Below are positions 1-4,492 of a stretch of DNA of 5,148 nt, piece by piece. The notes under the pieces are model-generated. The model saw only the letters and a program-made list of their open reading frames with translations. It searched no databases and was not told the origin of the DNA. The stretch is from Lysobacteraceae bacterium. GTDB taxonomy: Bacteria > Pseudomonadota > Gammaproteobacteria > Xanthomonadales > Xanthomonadaceae. The translations under genes and the position numbers were made by a program. Position 1 is the first letter of the stretch. Each line of letters begins with the position of its first letter. The DNA is taken from NCBI GenBank assembly GCA_003449515.1, contig DMHI01000080.1:1-5148 (forward strand), given 5' to 3'.

Positions 1-500
1 ACGAGTTCGCCCGCCAGGCGCGACAGGATCCGCTCACCGCGATCGCCAACCGGCGCGCCTTCGACGAGGCGCTCGACCGCGAGTACGCGCGCGCACGCCG
101 CGGTGGCGGGTCGATGTCGATCGCGCTGGTCGACATCGACCACTTCAAGGCCATCAACGACCGCCACAGCCACGCGGTCGGCGATGAAGTGCTGCGGCGT
201 GTGGCCGCGTACCTGCAGTCGGCCTGCCGCGGCTTCGATCTGGTGGCACGCTGGGGCGGCGAGGAGTTCGCGCTGCTCCTGCCCGAAACGTCGCGCCCCA
301 CAGCACGCGCGATCTGCGAACGCCTGCGCGTCGGTCTCGCGGCGCTCGACCTCGGCGACCTCGCCCCGGGCCTGCGCCTCACCGCCAGCTTCGGCGTCGC
401 CGATGCCGCCACCTCCGACAACCGCCATCGCCTGCTGCAGGATGCCGACGAGGCGCTCTACCGCGCCAAGGCCAACGGCCGCAATCGCGTCGAAGGCTGA
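1..500 (+). CDS. GGDEF-domain diguanylate cyclase, C-terminal part (5' truncated by window edge)
   Basis: This is the C-terminal GGDEF domain of a diguanylate cyclase, which condenses two GTP into the second messenger c-di-GMP. The frame is open from base 3 and gives 165 residues ending at TGA 498-500. Numbering in the fragment: domain-opening motif DPLTAIANRRAF at 9-20; metal- and substrate-binding block DIDHFKAIND at 44-53; GGEEF active-site loop at 85-89 (bases 255-269); closing block DADEALYRAKANGRN near the C-terminus. The product-inhibition I-site RxxD is present as RGFD at 76-79, five residues before GGEEF, so the enzyme should be active and feedback-inhibited. The GGDEF domain is the last domain, since the protein ends a few residues after it. 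Any sensor or membrane domain lies outside the window, so the input signal is unknown. An internal ATG at 114 falls inside the domain and is not the true start. The gene converges on the minus-strand gene that follows, 35 bp away. Confidence 0.95.
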   Translation, partial: EFARQARQDPLTAIANRRAFDEALDREYARARRGGGSMSIALVDIDHFKAINDRHSHAVGDEVLRRVAAYLQSACRGFDLVARWGGEEFALLLPETSRPTARAICERLRVGLAALDLGDLAPGLRLTASFGVADAATSDNRHRLLQDADEALYRAKANGRNRVEG

Positions 501-539
501 GGCCGACGCGGCGGAGCGGCCACGCGCGCCGCGCCTCAG
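497..539. terminator. GC-rich hairpin between convergent genes, possible bidirectional terminator
   Basis: CTGAGGC at 497-503 pairs with GCCTCAG at 533-539, and GCGGCG at 508-513 pairs with CGCCGC at 527-532. This makes a 13-bp stem with one 4-nt bulge (504-507) and a 13-nt loop. The stop codon of the GGDEF gene (498-500) lies in one arm and the stop of the minus-strand gene (complement of 536-538) in the other. The shared position between convergent genes suggests a common 3' end. No strong T-tract follows on either strand; only a short TTT occurs on + at 545-547. It is therefore not a classical intrinsic terminator, and chance pairing in GC-rich DNA is possible. Confidence 0.4.
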
Positions 540-979
540 TGCAATTTCGGGTCGGGCACGGCGGCGGCGCTTGCGGCGCGCTTCTTCTCGGCGTGCTCGG
601 CACGCTCGGTTTCCAGCAGCGCCAGCCAGGCCTCGAGCGTGTGACCGCCCTCGGCGGCCTCGGCGGCCGCGGCCTGCTCCAGCAGCGGCGACAGCCGCAG
701 CGTGGTGGCGCGGCCTTCCGATTCACAGCGTGCCGCGGTGTGCTTGAGCATCGCGATCAGCAGACCCGGGCTGTCGATGCCGTCGAGCGCGCGCCCGGCC
801 ACCACCATCACCCATTCCTCGCCGTGGAGCCCGCCTGCAGCCACCAGCGCGCCGGCATCGTCGACCAGTTGCGCGTGCGCGACGAACGGCGTGCCGGTGC
901 GGCGCGATGCGGCGGCATTCGCGGCCTTCTTCTCGCGCTTCTTGCGGGCCGCGCGCTTGGCCTGGGAGTGCTGGGACAT
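536..979 (-). CDS. Conserved hypothetical protein with basic N-terminus (147 aa)
   Basis: I do not recognise a named domain. The 147-residue product begins MSQHSQAKRAARKKREKKA, so residues 8-27 form a strongly basic, Lys/Arg/Ala-rich tail that could bind nucleic acid or simply be disordered. A more ordered central part (about 32-88) contains the stretch GGLHGEEWVMVVAGRALDG and a predicted helix LLIAMLKHTAARCESEG. The last 45 residues are Ala/Glu-rich and probably helical. There is no signal peptide or membrane segment. It is accepted as real because it sits between a convergent and a divergent gene with clean spacing on both sides, starts 22 bp from the prmA start, and is similar to short proteins starting MSQHS-KAKR that I recall beside prmA in Xanthomonas relatives. 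The start is ATG at 977-979, preceded by AGGA 7 nt upstream on the coding strand. Function unknown. Confidence 0.8.
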   Translation of the reverse strand: MSQHSQAKRAARKKREKKAANAAASRRTGTPFVAHAQLVDDAGALVAAGGLHGEEWVMVVAGRALDGIDSPGLLIAMLKHTAARCESEGRATTLRLSPLLEQAAAAEAAEGGHTLEAWLALLETERAEHAEKKRAASAAAVPDPKLH

Positions 980-985
980 GCCGGC

Positions 986-995
986 ATCCTACAAT
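986..995. promoter_or_regulatory. Overlapping divergent -10-like elements in the prmA / hypothetical-gene gap
   Basis: TACAAT at 990-995 (+) differs from the consensus TATAAT at one base and ends 6 nt before the prmA ATG at 1002. On the minus strand, TAGGAT (complement of 986-991) ends 6 nt before the ATG of the 147-aa gene. The two hexamers share bases 990-991. With the usual distance from -10 to transcription start, RNA would begin at or next to each start codon, giving leaderless or near-leaderless messages. prmA shows no Shine-Dalgarno. For the minus gene the same bases contain AGGA, which could be a weak ribosome binding site instead. No convincing -35 hexamer is visible for either direction. 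Confidence 0.5.
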
Positions 996-1001
996 GCCCC
1001 C

Positions 1002-1913
1002 ATGCCCCACCTCGAACTCTCCCTGCGCTGCCGCGCCGCCGACGAGCCCCGGCTCGAACGCGCGCTCACCGACCTCGGTGCGATGAGCGTCACCCTGCTC
1101 GATCCGCAGGCCGACACCACGAACGAGCAGGCGATCCTCGAGCCCGGCGTGGGCGAAACGCCGCTGTGGGCGGATTGCCTCGTGGTGGCGCTGTTCGATG
1201 AAGCCGTGCCGCGCGAATCGCTGCTCGCCGCGCTCGAATCGATCGACCCGCGCGCCGATCTCGCCTCGGCCTCGTTCCGCGTGGTCGATGACCAGGACTG
1301 GGTGCGCGCGTGGATGGACCAGTTCCAACCGATGGCCTTCGGCACGCGGACGTGGATCGTGCCCTCGGACCATGACCTGCCCAACGCCGCGCAGGCCGCG
1401 AACGCCGCCGTGGTGCGCCTCGATCCGGGGCTGGCCTTCGGCTCCGGCACGCACGCCACCACCGCGCTCTGCCTCGACTGGCTCGACAGCCTCGATCTTC
1501 GCGGGACGACGGTGCTCGACTTCGGCTGCGGCAGCGGCATCCTCGCGCTCGCCGCGCTGAAGCTCGGCGCGACGCGTGCGGTGGGCGTCGACAACGACCC
1601 GCAGGCCATCCTCGCCAGCGCCAACAACGCGCTGCGCAACGGTGTCGCCGATCGCATGAGCGTGTTCCTGCCGCCGGAAGAGCCCCAGGCGACGTATCCG
1701 GTGGTGGTCGCCAACATCCTCGCCGTGGCCCTCGATGCGCTGGCGCCCGCGCTCGCTTCCCGCGTGGCGCCGGGCGGCGTGATCGCGCTCTCCGGCATCC
1801 TGAAGGGCCAGGACGAGGCGCTGGTGGAACGCTACGCGGCGTGGTTCGACAAGCTCGTCGTCGTGCAGCGCGAGGACTGGGTGCGCATCACCGGCTGCCG
1901 CCGCGCAAACTGA
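1002..1913 (+). CDS. prmA: Ribosomal protein L11 methyltransferase PrmA
   Basis: PrmA is a cytoplasmic S-adenosylmethionine-dependent enzyme that trimethylates amino groups of ribosomal protein L11. The product is 303 residues, close to the usual 290-300. The N-terminal substrate-recognition domain (about 1-95) begins MPHLELSLRC and contains the conserved block NEQAILEPGVGETPLW (41-56). The family signature DPGLAFGSGTH is at 141-151, SAM-binding motif I VLDFGCGSGI at 171-180, the acidic ribose-contact block VDNDP at 196-200, and the catalytic-domain motif VVANIL at 235-240. The open frame extends upstream to 702, but that part overlaps the minus-strand gene. ATG 1002 is chosen because the family N-terminus begins there. 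No Shine-Dalgarno precedes it, and a TACAAT box lies 6 nt upstream, so translation may be leaderless. The gene is followed 52 bp later by a DUF3426 gene on the same strand. Confidence 0.97.
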   Translation: MPHLELSLRCRAADEPRLERALTDLGAMSVTLLDPQADTTNEQAILEPGVGETPLWADCLVVALFDEAVPRESLLAALESIDPRADLASASFRVVDDQDWVRAWMDQFQPMAFGTRTWIVPSDHDLPNAAQAANAAVVRLDPGLAFGSGTHATTALCLDWLDSLDLRGTTVLDFGCGSGILALAALKLGATRAVGVDNDPQAILASANNALRNGVADRMSVFLPPEEPQATYPVVVANILAVALDALAPALASRVAPGGVIALSGILKGQDEALVERYAAWFDKLVVVQREDWVRITGCRRAN

Positions 1914-1914
1914 G

Positions 1915-1927
1915 CGCGCCCGGCGCG
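1915..1927 (+). other. Inverted repeat just after prmA stop
   Basis: CGCGCC (1915-1920) and GGCGCG (1922-1927) form a 13-bp near-perfect palindrome right after the prmA TGA, followed at 1929-1936 by the self-complementary GGCCGGCC. As RNA it could make a 5-bp stem with a 3-nt loop. There is no T-tract, so it is a poor intrinsic terminator. It could attenuate read-through from prmA or be chance pairing in a very GC-rich gap. Confidence 0.25.
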
Positions 1928-1953
1928 AGGCCGGCCTGAGCCGACCAGCCCGC

Positions 1954-1959
1954 TACACT
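1954..1959 (+). promoter_or_regulatory. -10 element for the DUF3426 gene, leaderless geometry
   Basis: TACACT ends exactly 6 nt before the ATG at 1966, the same spacing as the TACAAT box before prmA. No purine-rich Shine-Dalgarno lies between or upstream (the preceding bases are CCAGCCCGC), so transcription would start at about the A of ATG and the mRNA would be leaderless. The -35 region (around 1930-1937) is the GC-rich stretch after prmA and has no TTGACA-like hexamer. Confidence 0.5.
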
Positions 1960-1965
1960 TCGACC

Positions 1966-2490
1966 ATGCCTCGCCCGCTGCCCCGTTTCGTCCGTCCGCC
2001 GCCGAAGATCGCGCCGCTCAGCCGCGCCGGGCGCTGGCGCGTCGCCGCGATGCTCGCCCTTGCCACGGTCACGCTCGCCGTGCAGATCGTGCTCGCCGAT
2101 TGGAACCGCTTCGCCGCCAGCCCGGTGTGGCGACCGACGATGCAGGCCGTGTGCGCGCATCTCGGCTGCGCGCTGCCGGCATGGCGCGAGCCCCGCGCCT
2201 TCGTGGTGCTGAGCCGCGAGATCCAGCCGCATCCGGGCAATCAGCAAGCCCTGCTGGTCACGGCGAGCTTCCGCAATGATGCGAAGTACGCGCAGGACTG
2301 GCCACTGCTCGAACTGGCCCTGACCGACCTCGACGGCAGCCGGATCGGGCTGCGTCGTTTCGAGCCGTTCGAGTACCTCGGCGGGTCGCCGTCGCGCGAG
2401 GGCCTCGCGCCCGGACAGTCGGCCACCGTGGCGCTGGAAATCCTCGATCCGGGCAATCGTGCGGTGGCCTTCGAGTTCGATTTCCACTGA
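1966..2490 (+). CDS. DUF3426 single-pass membrane protein lacking the zinc ribbon
   Basis: The 174-residue protein has a short basic, proline-rich N-terminus (about 1-24), one transmembrane segment (about 25-44, AAMLALATVTLAVQIVLA) and a C-terminal DUF3426 domain (about 45-174), probably periplasmic. DUF3426 hallmarks seen: the motif CAHLGCALP at 62-70 with two cysteines, the block LSREIQPHP, a TASFRND-type strand, LELALTDLDG, and a final strand ending AFEFDFH. Many relatives begin with a CxxC zinc ribbon (MJ0042-type) and a long linker. Here both are missing, and the upstream reading frame shows no CxxC either. Function is unknown for the family. The ATG at 1966 is the only suitable start and lies 6 nt after a TACACT box. 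The gene sits between prmA and fis, the place taken by dusB in enteric bacteria. Confidence 0.88.
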   Translation: MPRPLPRFVRPPPKIAPLSRAGRWRVAAMLALATVTLAVQIVLADWNRFAASPVWRPTMQAVCAHLGCALPAWREPRAFVVLSREIQPHPGNQQALLVTASFRNDAKYAQDWPLLELALTDLDGSRIGLRRFEPFEYLGGSPSREGLAPGQSATVALEILDPGNRAVAFEFDFH

Positions 2491-2545
2491 GACGAAAGTC
2501 GAGGTCGCGCCACCACGGGAATTGCGGCAGACTCTTCTTCCCTGT

Positions 2546-2558
2546 CGTCCACTGGACG
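2546..2558. repeat. 13-bp palindrome upstream of fis
   Basis: CGTCCA (2546-2551) and TGGACG (2553-2558) are perfect inverted repeats around a single central C, 27 bp before the fis start codon. The size and symmetry suit a dimeric regulator site or a small RNA hairpin (5-bp stem, ACT loop) in the fis leader. It is not a recognisable Fis box, since it lacks the A/T-rich centre. A pyrimidine run (TCTTCTTCCCT, 2533-2543) lies just upstream. Chance is possible. Confidence 0.3.
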
Positions 2559-2575
2559 GTCGACGGGCGAACCCC

Positions 2576-2580
2576 GGGGA
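2576..2580 (+). promoter_or_regulatory. Ribosome binding site supporting the fis GTG start
   Basis: GGGGA ends 4 nt before GTG 2585, which is rather close. It overlaps the self-complementary CCCCGGGG (2572-2579), so access by the ribosome could depend on RNA structure. This supports the GTG as start over the upstream ATG at 2459, which lies inside the preceding gene. Confidence 0.45.
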
Positions 2581-2584
2581 TTCC

Positions 2585-2857
2585 GTGAACGCTCTCTCTT
2601 CCCGCGCCGACGCCGCTGTGGCGGCCGCTCCCGCCTTGCGCGATGCGGTGGCCCGCGCCACCCGCCGCTACCTCAATGACCGCGGCGACTGCGAGGCCGA
2701 CTCGCTGTACGCGCTGACGCTGGCGGAGATGGAAACCGGCCTGCTGGCGGAAGTGATGAAGCACTGCGAGGGCAACCAGAGCCGCGCCGCGGCGGTGCTG
2801 GGCATCAACCGCGCGACGCTGCGCAAGAAGCTGGAAGCGGTCGGGATGCTGCGCTGA
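2585..2857 (+). CDS. fis: Fis family DNA-binding protein (nucleoid-associated)
   Basis: Fis is a homodimeric nucleoid protein that bends DNA and, in enterics, activates rRNA promoters and assists site-specific recombination. The product is 90 residues against 98 in E. coli. A variable N-terminal part (1-15) is followed by the core helices: PALRDAVARATRRYL (16-30), LYALTLAEMETGLLAEVMKHC (41-61), then the helix-turn-helix NQSRAAAVLGINRATLRKKL (64-83), the family's most conserved stretch. The start is assigned to GTG 2585 because the family N-terminus fits there and GGGGA precedes it. The ATG at 2459 would overlap the upstream gene by 32 bp and add residues unlike any Fis. The HTH also resembles the C-terminus of NtrC-type regulators, but the size and purH neighbourhood favour Fis. 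dusB, its usual upstream partner in enterics, is absent here. Whether it controls rRNA in this organism is inferred only. Confidence 0.9.
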   Translation: MNALSSRADAAVAAAPALRDAVARATRRYLNDRGDCEADSLYALTLAEMETGLLAEVMKHCEGNQSRAAAVLGINRATLRKKLEAVGMLR

Positions 2858-2866
2858 GCGCGCCCG

Positions 2867-2872
2867 TATAAT
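2867..2872 (+). promoter_or_regulatory. Consensus -10 box upstream of purH
   Basis: TATAAT, a perfect sigma-70 -10 hexamer, lies 10 bp after the fis stop and 38 bp before the purH ATG. The expected transcription start near 2879 would give a leader of about 31 nt. The -35 region (about 2843-2850) falls within the last codons of fis and matches TTGACA poorly. No PurR-type operator (ACGCAAACGTTTGCGT-like) is visible, so regulation as in E. coli is not supported. Read-through from fis may also contribute. Confidence 0.6.
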
Positions 2873-2898
2873 TCGCGTCTTTCCGCCCGCCGTGGGCC

Positions 2899-2906
2899 GA
2901 GGGGAG
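2899..2906 (+). promoter_or_regulatory. Shine-Dalgarno of purH
   Basis: GAGGGGAG lies 4 nt before the purH ATG (2911). GAGG at 2899-2902 gives a more usual 8-nt spacing. It contrasts with the apparent lack of a Shine-Dalgarno before prmA and the DUF3426 gene. A short stem (GCCC 2885-2888 with GGGC 2894-2897) sits directly upstream in the leader and is probably incidental. Confidence 0.7.
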
Positions 2907-2910
2907 TCGC

Positions 2911-4482
2911 ATGACCGAGATCCGCCAGCCCATCCGCCGGGCGCTGCTGTCCGTGTCCGACAAGACTGGCCTGCTGCCGCTGGCGCAAGCCCTCGCGGCG
3001 AAGGGCGTGGTGCTGCTCTCCACCGGCGGCACGGCGAAGGCGTTGCGCGATGCGGGCTTGAGCGTGACCGACGTTTCCGCGATGACGGGCTTCCCGGAAA
3101 TCATGGACGGTCGCGTCAAGACCCTGCACCCGAAGGTGCACGGCGGCCTGCTCGCTCGTGCCGGGACCGATGACGCGGTGATGGCCCAGCACGGCATCGA
3201 AGCGATTGATCTGCTGGTGGTGAACCTCTATCCGTTCGAAGCGACGGTCGCGAAGCCGGACTACACCTACGACGACGCGGTCGAGAACATCGACATCGGC
3301 GGCCCGGCCATGCTGCGCGCGGCGGCCAAGAACCACGCCCGCGTCGCCGTGCTGACCGACCCGTCCGATTACGCCGGCTTCATCGAGGCTTTGCACGAAG
3401 GCGGCACCACCGCCGCGCAGCGCCGCGGCTACGCCGCCAAGGGCTACGCGCACACCGCGCGCTACGACGGCAAGGTGAGCATGTGGCTCTCGGCGCGTGT
3501 CGAGGACGAAGCTCAGGCCGCCGAGTGGCCGAGCACGCTGAATCTGCAGCTCGACCTGACGAGCAAGCTGCGCTACGGCGAGAACCCGCACCAGCGTGGC
3601 GCGCTCTACGTCGAGCGCGGTGCGCCGATGGGCATCGTCGCGACTGCAAGGGTCCTGCAGGGCAAAGAGATCAGCTACAACAACCTCGCCGACGCCGATG
3701 CGGCGCTCGAATGCGTCAAGCAGTTCCAGCAGCCGGCCTGCGTGATCGTCAAGCACGCCAACCCCTGCGGCGTGGCCGTGGCGCAGGACATCTTCGCCGC
3801 CTACGACCGCGCCTACGCCACCGATCCCACCTCGGCCTTCGGCGGCATCATCGCCTTCAACCGGCCGCTCGATGCCGGCACGGCGGAAGAGATCCTCAAG
3901 CGCCAGTTCGTCGAAGTGGTGATCGCGCCGGTGGTCAGCGACGAGGCCGTCGCGGTGTTCGCGAAGAAGCCGAACGTGCGCGTGCTGGCCTGCGGCGCGC
4001 TCGATGCGCCTTCGCCAGCGCTCGACTACAAGCGGATCGCCGGAGGTCTCTTGGTGCAGGACAGTGATGTGACGCCCTGGGCCGCGGGCGATGGCCGCAT
4101 CGTGACGAAGCGCCAGCCGAGTGCTGCGGAAATGGCCGACCTCGTGTTCGCTTGGGCCGTGGCGATGTACGTGAAGTCGAACGCCATCGTCTACGCGAAG
4201 GACGCGCAGACCGTCGGCATCGGTGCCGGGCAGATGAGCCGTGTGGTCAGCGCGAAGATCGCCGCGCTGAAGGCCGAGGAAGCCGGGCTCGTGGTGCCGG
4301 GCGCCGTGATGGCGAGCGATGCGTTCTTCCCCTTCCGTGACGGTATCGATGCTGCGGGAAAGGCCGGCATCCGCGCCGTGATCCAGCCGGGCGGTTCGAT
4401 GCGCGACGCCGAAGTGATCGCCGCCGCCGACGAACACGGCATGGCGATGGTGTTCACCGGCACCCGCCACTTCCGCCACTGA
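2911..4482 (+). CDS. purH: Bifunctional AICAR transformylase / IMP cyclohydrolase PurH
   Basis: PurH catalyses the last two steps of de novo purine synthesis: formylation of AICAR with 10-formyltetrahydrofolate, then ring closure of FAICAR to IMP, in the cytoplasm. The product is 523 residues (E. coli 529), so full length. The N-terminal cyclohydrolase (MGS-like) domain, about 1-145, shows SVSDKTGL (14-21), the phosphate-binding STGGT (37-41), MDGRVKTLHPKVHGGLLAR (65-83) and the block NIDIGGPAMLRAAAKNH (126-142). The transformylase domain follows, with RYGENPHQ (221-228), the catalytic Lys-His pair K281-H282 in VKHANPCG, SAFGGIIAFN (308-317), VKSNAIVYAKD (421-431), GIGAGQMSRV (436-445) and SDAFFPFRD (469-477), and ends with TGTRHFRH. 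All key residues appear intact. The gene has its own -10 box and a good ribosome binding site. purD follows 10 bp later, indicating a purHD operon. Confidence 0.99.
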   Translation: MTEIRQPIRRALLSVSDKTGLLPLAQALAAKGVVLLSTGGTAKALRDAGLSVTDVSAMTGFPEIMDGRVKTLHPKVHGGLLARAGTDDAVMAQHGIEAIDLLVVNLYPFEATVAKPDYTYDDAVENIDIGGPAMLRAAAKNHARVAVLTDPSDYAGFIEALHEGGTTAAQRRGYAAKGYAHTARYDGKVSMWLSARVEDEAQAAEWPSTLNLQLDLTSKLRYGENPHQRGALYVERGAPMGIVATARVLQGKEISYNNLADADAALECVKQFQQPACVIVKHANPCGVAVAQDIFAAYDRAYATDPTSAFGGIIAFNRPLDAGTAEEILKRQFVEVVIAPVVSDEAVAVFAKKPNVRVLACGALDAPSPALDYKRIAGGLLVQDSDVTPWAAGDGRIVTKRQPSAAEMADLVFAWAVAMYVKSNAIVYAKDAQTVGIGAGQMSRVVSAKIAALKAEEAGLVVPGAVMASDAFFPFRDGIDAAGKAGIRAVIQPGGSMRDAEVIAAADEHGMAMVFTGTRHFRH

Positions 4483-4485
4483 AGG
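4481..4485 (+). promoter_or_regulatory. Shine-Dalgarno of purD overlapping the purH stop
   Basis: GAAGG begins inside the purH TGA (4480-4482) and ends 7 nt before the purD ATG at 4493, standard spacing. Together with the 10-bp gap this points to translation of purD from the purH message. Confidence 0.6.
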
Positions 4486-4492
4486 CCCACGC

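Noticed and set aside
103..747. A 214-codon plus-strand frame across the GGDEF gene and its convergent neighbour
   Set aside because: It is read in another frame through a clear GGDEF domain, is Arg/Ala/Pro-rich, and runs through the convergent hairpin into the minus-strand gene.
702..1001. N-terminal extension of prmA by 100 codons
   Set aside because: It overlaps the minus-strand gene fully, has no similarity to PrmA, and the family N-terminus starts at 1002.
2459..2584. ATG at 2459 as the fis start
   Set aside because: It overlaps the DUF3426 gene, adds 42 residues unlike Fis and lacks a ribosome binding site. GTG 2585 gives the expected length of 90 residues.
1888..2661. 257-codon minus-strand frame opposite the DUF3426 gene
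   Set aside because: The plus strand encodes a protein with clear DUF3426 motifs and a membrane segment. The antisense product is Arg/Gly/Ala-rich with no pattern.
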